DNA from: an uncultured Prevotellaceae bacterium
GTDB taxonomy: Bacteria; Bacteroidota; Bacteroidia; Bacteroidales; Bacteroidaceae
NCBI GenBank assembly: GCA_900316985.1
Contig: ONFE01000021.1
Location: forward strand, 1-49,305
DNA length: 49,305 nt
Reading direction: 5' to 3'
Under the pieces are notes generated by a model. That model was not told the DNA's origin, ran no database searches, and worked only from the letters and a program-made list of their open reading frames with translations. The position numbers were made by a program, and so were the translations under genes. The first letter of the stretch is position 1; each line of letters begins with the position of its first letter. This document shows positions 36,372 through 45,838 of this stretch, piece after piece.

Positions 36372-36814
36372 TGGACGTAAAATGTGTAGGAGTAGCCTGC
36401 GACCATGCAGGCTTTCCTTTGAAGCAGTTCGTACTGCAATATCTTGAAGAGAAAGGCTATCCCGTGAAGGATTACGGCACATGGAGCGACGCCTCCGTGG
36501 ACTATCCCGACTACGGCCATGCCTTGGCCGAGGGTATCGAGAGCGGTGAAGTCTATCCCGGCATTGCCATCTGCGGCAGTGGTCAGGGCATCTCCATGAC
36601 GCTTAATAAGCACCAAGGCGTTCGCGCCGGTGTATGCTGGGATCCCGAGATTGGCCAGCTGATTCGTCAGCACAACGATGCCAACGTGCTCGTGATGCCC
36701 GGTCGTTTCATCGACAACAACACGGCCCGTGCCATCATGGACAAGTTCTTCACGGTTCCCTTCGAAGGCGGTCGTCATCAGCGTCGCGTGGATAAGATTC
36801 CCGTACAGAAATAA
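36371..36814 (+). CDS. rpiB: Ribose-5-phosphate isomerase B
   Basis: RpiB interconverts ribose 5-phosphate and ribulose 5-phosphate. The 147-aa protein begins with VGVACDHAGFPLKQ. It has the active-site cysteine in AICGSGQGISMTLNK near residue 73 and the phosphate-binding GVRAGVCWD near 91. Length is typical. It overlaps the transketolase stop by one base and closes the arabinose/pentose operon, followed by a strong terminator. Confidence 0.97.
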   Translation: MDVKCVGVACDHAGFPLKQFVLQYLEEKGYPVKDYGTWSDASVDYPDYGHALAEGIESGEVYPGIAICGSGQGISMTLNKHQGVRAGVCWDPEIGQLIRQHNDANVLVMPGRFIDNNTARAIMDKFFTVPFEGGRHQRRVDKIPVQK

Positions 36815-36834
36815 ATCTTTCGGATAATACATTT

Positions 36835-36879
36835 AATAGGAGACGGACACAACAATTGGTGTTTGTCTCCTATTTTTAT
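36835..36879 (+). terminator. Terminator of the arabinose/pentose operon
   Basis: AATAGGAGAC (36835-36844) pairs with GTCTCCTATT (36865-36874), extended by GACAC/GTGTT, and followed by TTTT. Confidence 0.9.
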
Positions 36880-36925
36880 TTACTGAAACTCCATTCAATT
36901 TACCAGAATGAAAAGGACTTTGTCT

Positions 36926-37013
36926 AAATGGCATTTAAGCCTTGTTTCCACGCCATTCTTACGTCGCTTAAATGCCATTGAAGCAACGTTAAAATGCCAT
37001 TTAAAAAAATCAC
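36926..37013. repeat. 22-bp tandem array R2 (core GCCATT)
   Basis: Four 22-bp units lie at 36926, 36948, 36970 and 36992, sharing GCCATT at unit positions 5-10 (GGCATT in the first). Three begin AAATG. A weak fifth unit may precede them. The array fills the gap between the convergent rpiB and mutB transcripts. Confidence 0.85.
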
Positions 37014-37051
37014 CCTTCGCCTACTCTGAAAATGAGATAAACGAAGGGTGA
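37010..37051 (-). terminator. mutA-mutB terminator
   Basis: On the minus strand TCACCCTTCG (37051-37042) pairs perfectly with CGAAGGGTGA (37019-37010), followed by TTTTTTT. Confidence 0.88.
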
Positions 37052-37073
37052 AAAACAGATGATTCAGCTGAGA

Positions 37074-39236
37074 TTACTTCTCAAGCAAGAGGTTCATCAT
37101 CTCGCAGGCTGCCTTGGCAACTGAAGTGCCAGGACCGAAGATGGCAGCTACGCCAGCCTTGTAAAGGAAGTCGTAATCCTGAGCGGGAATCACACCACCT
37201 GCAATGACCATGATATCGTCACGGCCTAGTTTGTGGAGTTCCTGAATAAGCTGAGGAATCAACGTCTTATGACCTGCAGCCAGCGAAGAAGCACCCACAA
37301 TGTGAACGTCGTTCTCCACGGCCTCACGAGCAGCCTCTTCCGGAGTCTGGAACAAAGGTCCCATATCCACATCGAAGCCACAGTCGGCATAACCCGTTGC
37401 CACTACCTTTGCGCCACGGTCGTGACCATCCTGTCCCATCTTGGCAACGAAGATACGCGGACGGCGACCTTCCTTCTTGGCAAACTCTTCTGTCAACTCA
37501 CAAGCTTTCTCAAAGTCGGAGTCGTTCTTGCTTTCTGATGAATACACGCCTGAAATAGTTCTGATTACTGCCTTATAACGGCCTACGATTTCCTCGCAGG
37601 CATCACTAATCTCACCAAGAGTACAACGCAACTGGGCTGCCTTGACGGCCAAATCCAGCAGGTTGTTCTCGCTCTTGCGGCCTTCCTTGAAGTCGCGTAC
37701 GCACTCGGTAATCTTCTTCAAAGCCTCCTGACAAGCGGCTTCGTCGCGACTGCCACGAACTTGTGCCAGACTCTCCTCCTGCTGCTTGCGCACGGCTGTG
37801 TTGTCCACCTCAAGAATATCGATAGGATCTTCATGATCAAGACGATACTTGTTAGTACCTACGATGGTCTGAACACCTGAGTCGATACGAGCCTGAGTAC
37901 GGGCAGCAGCTTCCTCGATACGCATCTTAGGAATACCGGTCTCAATAGCCTTGGCCATACCGCCGAGCTTCTCAATCTCCTGAATGTGCTCCCATGCCTT
38001 ATGAACGAGTTCATTCGTCAGGGTCTCCACATAGTAAGAACCGGCCCATGGGTCGATGTGCTTGCACACCTTAGTCTCATTCTGAATGTAGATCTGCGTG
38101 TTACGTGCAATACGAGCAGAGAAGTCGGTAGGCAGAGCGATAGCCTCGTCAAGAGCATTCGTATGGAGTGACTGCGTGTGACCCAGCACAGCTGCCATAG
38201 CCTCAATACAAGTACGGCCTACATTGTTGAACGGGTCTTGCTCCGTGAGTGACCATCCTGAGGTCTGAGAGTGTGTACGAAGAGCCATTGACTTCGGGTT
38301 CTTGGCGCCGAAGCTCTTGGTAATCTTTGCCCACAACAGACGACCAGCACGCATCTTGGCAATCTCCATAAAGTGGTTCATACCAATAGCCCAGAAGAAT
38401 GAAAGACGAGGAGCGAAAGCATCAATATCAATACCAGCGTTGATACCCGTGCGCAGATAGTCCATACCGTCGGCAAGGGTGTAAGCCAGCTCGATATCGG
38501 CCGTAGCACCAGCTTCCTGCATGTGGTAACCCGAAATAGAAATCGAGTTGAACTTCGGCATGTTCTGCGAAGTGTATTCGAAGATATCAGCAATAATCTT
38601 CATGGAGAATGCGGGAGGATAGATATAGGTGTTACGCACCATGAACTCCTTCAGAATATCGTTCTGAATGGTTCCGGCCATCTCCTCGAGCTTGGCGCCC
38701 TGCTCCAGACCGGCCACGATATAGAAGGCAAGGATGGGCAGCACGGCTCCGTTCATGGTCATCGAAACCGACATCTTGTTCAATGGAATACCCGAGAAGA
38801 GCACCTTCATGTTCTCTTCGTTACAGATACTCACACCTGCCTTACCCACATCACCCACTACACGGGCGTTATCGGGGTCGTAACCACGGTGTGTAGGAAG
38901 GTCGAATGCTACAGACAGACCTTTCTGACCAGAAGCCAGGTTACGGCGATAGAATGCATTTGATTCCTCAGCGGTAGAGAATCCGGCATACTGACGGATG
39001 GTCCACGGACGGAAAGGATACATCATGCTATAAGGACCACGAAGATATGGAGGAATACCTGCCGTGAAGTCGAGGTGTTCCATACCTTCCAAATCTTCTT
39101 TCGTATAAACAGGACGAACCTCGATATGCTCTGGAGTCTTCCAGTTGTAATCGATGTTGTTGTCAGCAATCCACTTGGCACCGTCTTGGGCCTTGATGCC
39201 AGCGTATATGTCTACATTATTGAATTGTTTACGCAT
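37074..39236 (-). CDS. mutB: Methylmalonyl-CoA mutase, large (catalytic) subunit
   Basis: With MutA this enzyme interconverts succinyl-CoA and (R)-methylmalonyl-CoA using adenosylcobalamin, a step toward propionate. The 720-aa protein begins its TIM barrel with [20 protein letters not shown] near residue 54. It has [20 protein letters not shown] near 113 and the substrate-channel segment [19 protein letters not shown] near 325. The C-terminal B12 domain has the cobalt-ligating His605 in [10 protein letters not shown], with [14 protein letters not shown] downstream. It follows mutA by 20 nt on the same strand and ends in a strong terminator. The MeaB-type chaperone is not in the window. Confidence 0.97.
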   Translation of the reverse strand: MRKQFNNVDIYAGIKAQDGAKWIADNNIDYNWKTPEHIEVRPVYTKEDLEGMEHLDFTAGIPPYLRGPYSMMYPFRPWTIRQYAGFSTAEESNAFYRRNLASGQKGLSVAFDLPTHRGYDPDNARVVGDVGKAGVSICNEENMKVLFSGIPLNKMSVSMTMNGAVLPILAFYIVAGLEQGAKLEEMAGTIQNDILKEFMVRNTYIYPPAFSMKIIADIFEYTSQNMPKFNSISISGYHMQEAGATADIELAYTLADGMDYLRTGINAGIDIDAFAPRLSFFWAIGMNHFMEIAKMRAGRLLWAKITKSFGAKNPKSMALRTHSQTSGWSLTEQDPFNNVGRTCIEAMAAVLGHTQSLHTNALDEAIALPTDFSARIARNTQIYIQNETKVCKHIDPWAGSYYVETLTNELVHKAWEHIQEIEKLGGMAKAIETGIPKMRIEEAAARTQARIDSGVQTIVGTNKYRLDHEDPIDILEVDNTAVRKQQEESLAQVRGSRDEAACQEALKKITECVRDFKEGRKSENNLLDLAVKAAQLRCTLGEISDACEEIVGRYKAVIRTISGVYSSESKNDSDFEKACELTEEFAKKEGRRPRIFVAKMGQDGHDRGAKVVATGYADCGFDVDMGPLFQTPEEAAREAVENDVHIVGASSLAAGHKTLIPQLIQELHKLGRDDIMVIAGGVIPAQDYDFLYKAGVAAIFGPGTSVAKAACEMMNLLLEK

Positions 39237-39256
39237 AATTCAAGTCCTCCTATTCT

Positions 39257-41119
39257 TTAGATACCAAGTTTCTGATTATATTCTTTCATAGTCTCGAGCA
39301 CGTTGCAGCGCACGTGGATGAAGTTCTCGATGCCTGCTGCCTTGAGGTCGTCCATGCAGGCAGGAGCACCGGCCACCACGAACATGGCGCGGCCATCCAG
39401 GTACTTGAAGGCGGGGATGGCATACTCGGCATACTCATCATCGGATGAGCAGAGCACAATCACATCGGCACCAGCTTCGAGGGCTGCGTCAACACCTTCT
39501 TCTACGGTCTTGAAGCCAAGGTTGTCCTTGACGGTCCATCCGGCCGTGGCGAGGAAGTTGCATGAGAACTGTGCACGGGCCTGACGCATGGCCAGATTGC
39601 CGATGGTCAGCATGAAGGCTGTAGGTACGCGTGTCTCCTCGGTGTGGATGCGCAGATCCTCGTAGTCGGCAGCCAGGCGGGTGCTCTCGATGGTCTTAAA
39701 GACAGGCTCACATTTGCTGTCTGCAGTTTTGGCACAGCAGCATGCCTTGCCTACGGGGCGCTTGCCTTCGCTCTTCTCGGTAAAGTTCGGGAACTGGTTG
39801 GTGCCCAGAAGGAACTCCTTGCGCTTGGCAGCATCGCCATGGCGCTTCACGTTGGTGGCGTTGATATCGTCCTGAACGGTGCCTTTCTTGACAGCCTCCA
39901 GGAATCCGCCCTCTTCCTCAACCTTCAGGAAAATCTTCCAGCCCTCGACGGCCAGAGAGTCGGTGAGCGTCTCAATGAAATAGGAACCGGCACCCGGGTC
40001 GACCACCTTGTCGAAATGACTCTCTTCCTTGCAGAGCAACTGCTGGTTGCGGGCAATGCGCTCAGAGAAGTCGTTGGGTTCTTCGTAGGTGACATCGAAC
40101 GGTGTGACCACGATGGAATGCACGCCACCCAGGGCAGCACTCATCGTCTCCGTCTGCGAGCGAAGCAGGTTCACGTAGGAGTCGAACAGAGTCTGGTTAT
40201 AAGTTGACGTAATAGCATTTACGACCATCTTGCAGGCGCAGTCGCACTTGGGCTCATACTGCTTCACAATTTGTGCCCAGAGCAGACGGGCAGCACGGAA
40301 CTTGGCCAGTTCCATGAAGTAGTTCTCGGAGATACCCATGTTGAACTTGATGCTCTTGGCAGCAAGGTCCACATCCACGCCGGCATCCACCAGCTGCTGC
40401 AGGTATTCGTTACCCCAGGCCAGCGCATAGCCGAGTTCCTGCACGATGTAGGCACCGGCATTGTTGAGTGCCACGGTGTTCACGTTGATGCAGCGGAAGT
40501 TAGGATAGTCCTTGAAAATCTCAACAAGCTGGGGGGCGAGTGAAAGGATGGGCTGAACGTCCTTGCCCTTCATCACCATCTTCTTCATGGGGTCCCAGTT
40601 GATGGAGCCCACCACCTTCTCCTTGTCGTAGCCCTGCTTCTCGAAGTAGGCGACGAGGATCTGAGCCAGGTCGAGCGAGCAGCGCTGACAGGTCTTGAAG
40701 TTCACCTCCACGATGTCGCAGCGGATGTCCTTCAGCAAGGTCTCGATGAACTCAGCGCTGACCAAGTCGCGCGGAATCCTGAAGCCCAGCGAGTCAACAC
40801 CCTTGTTGAGGATGTCGAGCGCCTTGGCATTGGCTTCGGCTGCATCCTTGGCCACAATGTCCTGACGTACATACCAGGCATTGTCATCTTTCTTGTTACC
40901 ACGCACGAAGGGGAACTCGCCCGGCAGAGCGTCGGGTGTCTTGAGTTTCAACACATCTTCACGGCGATAGAAGGGCTGCAGGTTGAAGCCCTCGTTGGTT
41001 CTCCACACTAGTCGTTTCTGGAAATCCGCTCCCTTCAGGTCAACCTCAATCTTGTCGAGCCACTCCTGACGGGTAGGAGCCTGAAACTCAGTGAAGAGTT
41101 TCTCTTTTTGTTGTGTCAT
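39257..41119 (-). CDS. mutA: Methylmalonyl-CoA mutase, small subunit
   Basis: MutA is the non-catalytic partner of MutB in the heterodimer. The 620-aa protein resembles the mutase barrel (GYALAWGNEYLQQLVDAGVD, DPGAGSYFIETLTDSLAVEG near 375). Its C-terminal B12-like domain (~510-620, GADVIVLCSSDDEYAEYAIP) lacks the DxHxxG cobalt-ligand motif, as expected for this subunit. A cysteine-rich linker (GKACCCAKTADSKCEP) lies near 455-470. It is the first gene of mutA-mutB. Confidence 0.95.
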   Translation of the reverse strand: MTQQKEKLFTEFQAPTRQEWLDKIEVDLKGADFQKRLVWRTNEGFNLQPFYRREDVLKLKTPDALPGEFPFVRGNKKDDNAWYVRQDIVAKDAAEANAKALDILNKGVDSLGFRIPRDLVSAEFIETLLKDIRCDIVEVNFKTCQRCSLDLAQILVAYFEKQGYDKEKVVGSINWDPMKKMVMKGKDVQPILSLAPQLVEIFKDYPNFRCINVNTVALNNAGAYIVQELGYALAWGNEYLQQLVDAGVDVDLAAKSIKFNMGISENYFMELAKFRAARLLWAQIVKQYEPKCDCACKMVVNAITSTYNQTLFDSYVNLLRSQTETMSAALGGVHSIVVTPFDVTYEEPNDFSERIARNQQLLCKEESHFDKVVDPGAGSYFIETLTDSLAVEGWKIFLKVEEEGGFLEAVKKGTVQDDINATNVKRHGDAAKRKEFLLGTNQFPNFTEKSEGKRPVGKACCCAKTADSKCEPVFKTIESTRLAADYEDLRIHTEETRVPTAFMLTIGNLAMRQARAQFSCNFLATAGWTVKDNLGFKTVEEGVDAALEAGADVIVLCSSDDEYAEYAIPAFKYLDGRAMFVVAGAPACMDDLKAAGIENFIHVRCNVLETMKEYNQKLGI

Positions 41120-41180
41120 AGTTTGATTGTAATAAATATAAGTTGTTTAAAGATTTGCTTTGTCAACCATAAATAATGTG

Positions 41181-41216
41181 CAAATATAGCATATTTTCCG
41201 AATATAAAAAAACAAA
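41181..41216 (-). promoter_or_regulatory. mutA-mutB promoter
   Basis: On the minus strand TATATTTG (41188-41181) is a full -7 match. The nearest TTTG is 24 nt upstream, longer than usual. The leader would be about 55 nt. Confidence 0.55.
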
Positions 41217-41313
41217 TCGGGAAAAATAAATTTTTAACCGTGAAAAATTCAAAAACTTCTTGTCTATATTTAAAATAATTGCACAAAAATTATTTTATGA
41301 GCAATAAATTAAG

Positions 41314-41321
41314 TAACTTTG
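41314..41321 (+). promoter_or_regulatory. -7 box of the AspT-like transporter gene
   Basis: TAACTTTG, 33 nt before the ATG at 41355, divergent from the mutA promoter. No clear -33 TTTG is present at 19-21 nt. Confidence 0.5.
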
Positions 41322-41354
41322 CAACGATTTTTGGCGTTAGTATAAAGACATCTT

Positions 41355-43037
41355 ATGGATTGGTTTATTGATTTGTTCCAAACAACAGATTCGGTAGCAC
41401 ATATCGTTCTACTTTATTCCATTGTCATTGCAATCGGCGTATTGCTTGGCAAGATAAAATTCGGTGGTATCTCACTGGGCGTTACCTTCGTGCTTTTCGC
41501 AGGTATCGTGGCAGGTCACATCGGGTTCACGGCACCCACCAACATCCTGACATTCATTCAGGACTTCGGCCTCGTGCTCTTCGTGTTCATGATCGGTCTG
41601 CAGGTGGGACCTGGCTTCTTTGAAAGTTTCGGCACGGCAGGCATCAAGCTCAACGGCCTTGCCGCCACAGCCATCCTGCTCAATATCCTCGTGATGTTCG
41701 GATGCTATTACATCTTCTTCGACACTACCAATCCTCACAACTTGCCGATGATGGTTGGTACGCTTTACGGAGCCGTAACCAACACCCCGGGTCTCGGTGC
41801 GGCCAACGAAGCACTCAATACGGTTTTCAGCAGCAATCTGCCGCAGATAGCCTCAGGTTATGCCTGTGCCTATCCGCTTGGTGTGGTAGGCATCATCGGT
41901 GCCACGATTGCCGTGCGCTATATTTGCCGTGTACGTTTGGAGAAAGAAGAGGAGGATCTGGAACGGCTTGAAGGCGACAATGCCAATGTGAAGCCCCATA
42001 AGATGCACGTGCAGGTGTCAAACGCCTACCTGGAAGGTAAGACGCTGATGCAGGTACACAACTTCCTGAACCGCGACTTCGTGTGCTCGCGCATCCTGCA
42101 CGACGGACATGTGAGCCTTCCTAACCGCGACACTATCTTCCACATAGGCGACCAACTCTACGTGGTATGTGCCGAAGCCGATGCCGAGGCCATCATCGCC
42201 TTCATCGGTCCTCAGATTGAGGTAGACTGGGAGCAGCAGGATCAGCCGCTGGTGAGCAAGCGCGTGCTGGTGACTCGTCCTTCGATGAACGGCAAGACGC
42301 TGGGCCAGCTTCACCTTTCCAGGGTACATGGCGTGAATGTGACCCGACTGACCCGTCAGGGCATGGATATCTTCGCCTCTGCCTCTCTCCCACTCCAGGT
42401 GGGCGACCGCATCATGGTGGTAGGTCCTGAAGATGCCGTAAACCGCGTGGCCAATATGATGGGTAACTCTATCCGTCGCCTGGACGCACCAAACATTGCC
42501 ACGATATTCATCGGCATCATCATCGGTATCATTTTCGGCTCGCTGCCCATTGCCATCCCCGGAATGCCCGTTCCGATGAAGCTTGGTATTGCAGGCGGTC
42601 CGCTCATCATTGCCATCCTGATTGGCCGCTACGGGTACAAGATTCATCTGGTGACCTATACCACCACGTCGGCCAACATGATGCTGCGCGAAATCGGACT
42701 GGTGCTGTTCCTGGCCTCCGTGGGAATCAAGGCTGGAGCTGGGTTCTGGGAGACGGTCGCTCAGGGTGACGGTCTGCTCTTCGTGTTCACCGGTTTTCTC
42801 ATCACCATCATCCCGATCCTTATCGTAGGCACCATTGCCCGCCTGAGATATAAGTTTAATTATTTCACCATCATGGGTATGCTGGCCGGTACATATACGG
42901 ATCCTCCCGCATTGGCCTATGCCAACTCCGTGTGCTCGAAGGAGGCACCAGCCGTGGGCTATTCCACCGTCTATCCGCTCTCGATGTTCCTGCGCATCCT
43001 GACGGCACAGATCATCGTGCTCTTCTTCTGCGGTTGA
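41355..43037 (+). CDS. AspT/YidE-type transporter with two RCK_C domains
   Basis: The 560-aa membrane protein has two homologous membrane halves (~10-185 and ~375-560) around two cytosolic RCK_C (TrkA-C-like) domains (~205-285 and ~290-370; [40 protein letters not shown]). Repeated Gly-rich segments typical of the YidE/YbjL duplication are present ([77 protein letters not shown]). The family includes the aspartate:alanine exchanger AspT. The substrate here is unknown; a C4-dicarboxylate or amino acid is plausible beside the succinate-propionate genes. The next gene begins 48 nt downstream on the same strand. Confidence 0.88.
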   Translation: MDWFIDLFQTTDSVAHIVLLYSIVIAIGVLLGKIKFGGISLGVTFVLFAGIVAGHIGFTAPTNILTFIQDFGLVLFVFMIGLQVGPGFFESFGTAGIKLNGLAATAILLNILVMFGCYYIFFDTTNPHNLPMMVGTLYGAVTNTPGLGAANEALNTVFSSNLPQIASGYACAYPLGVVGIIGATIAVRYICRVRLEKEEEDLERLEGDNANVKPHKMHVQVSNAYLEGKTLMQVHNFLNRDFVCSRILHDGHVSLPNRDTIFHIGDQLYVVCAEADAEAIIAFIGPQIEVDWEQQDQPLVSKRVLVTRPSMNGKTLGQLHLSRVHGVNVTRLTRQGMDIFASASLPLQVGDRIMVVGPEDAVNRVANMMGNSIRRLDAPNIATIFIGIIIGIIFGSLPIAIPGMPVPMKLGIAGGPLIIAILIGRYGYKIHLVTYTTTSANMMLREIGLVLFLASVGIKAGAGFWETVAQGDGLLFVFTGFLITIIPILIVGTIARLRYKFNYFTIMGMLAGTYTDPPALAYANSVCSKEAPAVGYSTVYPLSMFLRILTAQIIVLFFCG

Positions 43038-43085
43038 CCAAAGCGACAAACAGCAAATACATAAAATATAATACAATCTCAAATA

Positions 43086-44042
43086 ATGAAAAAAATCCTT
43101 TTAGCAGTCCTGTTGTTGGGAACCTCCACGATGATGTTTGCCCAAGGAGCAAAGAACATCAAGATCAACGAGGTGCTCACCGACAACCAGGCCAGTGTAC
43201 AAGATGAGTTCGGACAACATCTGCCCTGGATGGAACTGGTGAACACATCCTTCTCCACCTACAACGTCAGGGGTATGTTCATCGCCACCGACCGCAGAGT
43301 GCTCGACAAATCACTCACGGCACCTCAGCGCATCCAAATGATGAGCCCCATCCCTAACGGCGACGACCGTTCGGCCATGTCGGCCAGGGAGCATCTGGTG
43401 CTTTTCCTCAACTCCAACCCCGCCAAGGGATTCCTTCACCTTAATGCAAAGGTTACCCCGGGCACACCCGTTTGGGTAGCCCTCTACGATGGTAACGGCA
43501 TCGACCTCATCGACTCCGTGAGCGTGCCTGCATTGGCTACCGACAAGTCGTATGCCCGCATCAAGGACGGTTTCCAGCAATGGGACACCAAGCCCGCCGA
43601 GGCCGTCACCCCAGGAACCGGCAACTATATTGAGATCAACGAGAGCAAAATCTCCCGCCTGAAGCGCGACGATCCCCACGGATTCGGTATCACCGTGCTC
43701 TCCATGGGAATCGTGTTCTTCTGTCTGGCCCTGCTCTACGTCTTCTTCCGCATCTTCGGCATGATCATCGTTCACCAGCGCAGCCTGAAGAAGGCAGCCG
43801 AGGTTGCAGCCTCCGTACAGCCTGTCAAGGCTGTGGCCAAGACCACGGAGATAGCCGCCGAGGTGGCCCACAAGACGACCGTCGTGCTGAAAGACGGCAT
43901 CCAGACGAAAGGTATTGACCGCGAAATCTACATGGCCGTGATAGCCATGGCCCTGAAGCAGTATCAGGACGATGTGCACGACGTGGAAAGCGGCATCATC
44001 ACCATCAAGCCCCGTCATTCAATGTGGAACAACGGCATTTGA
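43086..44042 (+). CDS. OadG-like decarboxylase subunit fused to a lamin-tail-like domain
   Basis: The 318-aa protein has a signal peptide (MKKILLAVLLLGTSTMMFAQ). An exported beta-sandwich domain of about 140 residues follows, with lamin-tail-domain features (KINEVLTDNQ, EFGQHLPWMELVN, YNVRGMFIATD). A transmembrane helix (~200-226, GITVLSMGIVFFCLALLYVF) and a cytosolic Ala/Val/Lys tail complete it. The helix plus tail match the gamma subunit (OadG/MmdD) that organises Na+-pumping decarboxylases; canonical gamma chains are ~85-120 aa and lack the exported domain. It is followed by the biotin carrier (40 nt) and the beta subunit. The lamin-tail-like domain may contact the envelope. I believe this fusion occurs in other Bacteroidales, but I cannot check. 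Confidence 0.8.
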   Translation: MKKILLAVLLLGTSTMMFAQGAKNIKINEVLTDNQASVQDEFGQHLPWMELVNTSFSTYNVRGMFIATDRRVLDKSLTAPQRIQMMSPIPNGDDRSAMSAREHLVLFLNSNPAKGFLHLNAKVTPGTPVWVALYDGNGIDLIDSVSVPALATDKSYARIKDGFQQWDTKPAEAVTPGTGNYIEINESKISRLKRDDPHGFGITVLSMGIVFFCLALLYVFFRIFGMIIVHQRSLKKAAEVAASVQPVKAVAKTTEIAAEVAHKTTVVLKDGIQTKGIDREIYMAVIAMALKQYQDDVHDVESGIITIKPRHSMWNNGI

Positions 44043-44082
44043 AAGGTAAAAAAGTAAAAAGGTAAACTAATATTAGAATAAA

Positions 44083-44535
44083 ATGAAATACGAATATACA
44101 GTACAGGGTGTTGACTACGAAGTAGAGATTGAAGACGTAGACGGCAACATCGCGAAAGTCAGCGTGAATGGTATCCCATTCGAAGTGGAAATGAAGCAGC
44201 CCATCAAGGCCGCTCCGAAAGTGAAGAAGGTGGAAGCCCCGAAGCCCCAGAAACCAGCAGCCGCACCTGTTGCCGCTGCTGCAGCTGCCCCGGCACCCAC
44301 ACCAGCCGCCACTCCCGGTGCAGGAGCCAAAGTGGTAGCTCCGCTGCCCGGCACCATCACCGACATCAAGGTTACCGTCGGACAGGCAGTTCATGCCGGC
44401 GATACCGTCGTCGTCCTCGAGGCCATGAAGATGCAGAACAACATTGAAGCCGAAAATGACGGCACCGTGACATCAGTCCTCGTAAAGGTGGGCGACTCTG
44501 TGATGGAAGGTACCACGCTGGTCACCATCGGATAA
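44083..44535 (+). CDS. mmdC: Biotin carboxyl carrier subunit of a Na+-pumping decarboxylase
   Basis: The 150-aa protein carries the CO2 group on biotin between the carboxyltransferase and the membrane beta subunit. It has a short N-terminal beta domain (~1-40), an Ala/Pro-rich flexible linker (~43-80) and a C-terminal biotinyl domain. The biotinylated lysine is K116 in VLEAMKMQN. The flanking intergenic gaps carry simple (G)GTAAAAAG repeats. The alpha carboxyltransferase (mmdA) that would normally accompany it is not in this window. Methylmalonyl-CoA is the likely substrate given mutA-mutB nearby, though an oxaloacetate decarboxylase would look the same. Confidence 0.93.
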   Translation: MKYEYTVQGVDYEVEIEDVDGNIAKVSVNGIPFEVEMKQPIKAAPKVKKVEAPKPQKPAAAPVAAAAAAPAPTPAATPGAGAKVVAPLPGTITDIKVTVGQAVHAGDTVVVLEAMKMQNNIEAENDGTVTSVLVKVGDSVMEGTTLVTIG

Positions 44536-44571
44536 AGGCAAAAAAATAAAATAGTAAAAAGGTAAAAAACA

Positions 44572-45708
44572 ATGTCGTTTACTGAATTCATCATAGCCAA
44601 CTTCAATGAGTTCCTGACGTACACGGGCTTCTCCAATGCCACGATACCCAACCTCATTATGATTGCTGTGGGAGCCTTCTTCATCTGGCTCGCCATCAAG
44701 AAAGACTTTGAGCCGCTGCTGCTCGTCCCCATCGGACTGGGCATCATCCTCGGCAACATCCCTTTCCGTGCCGATGCCGGACTTGAAATCGGCCTCTACG
44801 AAGACAACTCGGTCCTGAACATCTTCTACCAGGGTGTAAGACAGGGATGGTATCCCCCACTCGTCTTCCTGGGAATCGGCGCCATGACCGACTTCTCCGC
44901 CCTCATCGCCAATCCCAAGCTGATACTCATCGGAGCAGCCGCTCAGTTCGGTATCTTCGGTGCATACATGTTCGCCCTGGCTATCGGCTTTGAACCCAAC
45001 CAAGCAGCAGGTATCGCCATCATCGGCGGTGCCGACGGCCCCACTGCTATCTTCCTTTCCTCGAAGACCGCGCCCAACCTGATGGGAGCCATTGCCGTCT
45101 GTGCCTACAGCTACATGGCCCTCGTGCCCGTTATCCAGCCCATCATCATGCGCCTGCTCACCACAAAGAAGGAGCGCGTCATCAAGATGAAGGCTCCGCG
45201 CCACGTCTCTCAGACGGAGCGCATCCTCTTCCCCATCATCGGCCTGCTGCTCACCACCTTTATCGTGCCCTCAGGCCTTCCCTTGCTGGGAATGCTCTTC
45301 TTCGGCAACCTTCTGAAGGAATCGGGCAAGACCACCCGTCTGGCCAAGACTGCCGGTAGCGCGCTCAACGATATTGTGGTGATGCTACTGGGTCTGACCG
45401 TGGGCTGCTCCACACAGGCATCAGAGTTCCTGACCATGAACACCATCTTCATCTTCGCCATCGGCGCCCTTGCCGGTGTATGTTTCGTGAAACTGATGAA
45501 CATCTTCCTGCCCCGCGACAAGAAGATCAATCCGCTCATTGGTAATGCCGGTGTGAGCGCCGTTCCAATGGCTGCCCGTATCTCCAACAACCTCGGCCTC
45601 GAATACGACCGCCACAACTTCCTGCTCATGCACGCCATGGGTCCCAATGTGGCCGGTGTGATCGGCTCCGCCGTGGCTGCCGGTGCCCTGCTGGGTTTCC
45701 TGTCATAG
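44572..45708 (+). CDS. mmdB: Na+-translocating decarboxylase, beta subunit
   Basis: The 378-aa membrane protein couples decarboxylation of carboxybiotin to Na+ export. It has about nine hydrophobic segments. The family's functional motifs are GIGAMTDFSALIANP near residue 102-116, the Na+-site segment IIGGADGPTAIFLSSK near 148, and NAGVSAVPMAARISNNLG near 324, with FLLMHAMGPNVAGVIGSAVAAG at the C-terminus. It ends the transporter-OadG-mmdC-mmdB run and is followed by a terminator. With methylmalonyl-CoA as substrate it would yield propionyl-CoA and a sodium gradient. Confidence 0.95.
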   Translation: MSFTEFIIANFNEFLTYTGFSNATIPNLIMIAVGAFFIWLAIKKDFEPLLLVPIGLGIILGNIPFRADAGLEIGLYEDNSVLNIFYQGVRQGWYPPLVFLGIGAMTDFSALIANPKLILIGAAAQFGIFGAYMFALAIGFEPNQAAGIAIIGGADGPTAIFLSSKTAPNLMGAIAVCAYSYMALVPVIQPIIMRLLTTKKERVIKMKAPRHVSQTERILFPIIGLLLTTFIVPSGLPLLGMLFFGNLLKESGKTTRLAKTAGSALNDIVVMLLGLTVGCSTQASEFLTMNTIFIFAIGALAGVCFVKLMNIFLPRDKKINPLIGNAGVSAVPMAARISNNLGLEYDRHNFLLMHAMGPNVAGVIGSAVAAGALLGFLS

Positions 45709-45733
45709 TACACAATTCCCCTAAAATAGCAAA

Positions 45734-45765
45734 AACCCCTCAAGAGCAATCCTGAGGGGTTTATT
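45734..45765 (+). terminator. mmdB terminator
   Basis: AACCCCTCA (45734-45742) pairs with TGAGGGGTT (45753-45761), followed by TATTGTTT. Confidence 0.85.
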
Positions 45766-45772
45766 GTTTGTG

Positions 45773-45834
45773 TCAACGTCAACCTAACGTCTTCGTTTTC
45801 GTCTTCGTTAAGGTTAGGGTTAACGTTAACGTTG
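45773..45834. repeat. AACGT-rich imperfect palindrome between convergent genes
   Basis: CAACGTCAACCTAACG (45773-45788) is partly complementary to CGTTAAGGTTAGGGTTAACG and the following GTTAACGTTG (45806-45834). The arms are built from TAACGT-like units, in the same style as the CACAAAG palindromes. Confidence 0.6.
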
Positions 45835-45838
45835 AAGA

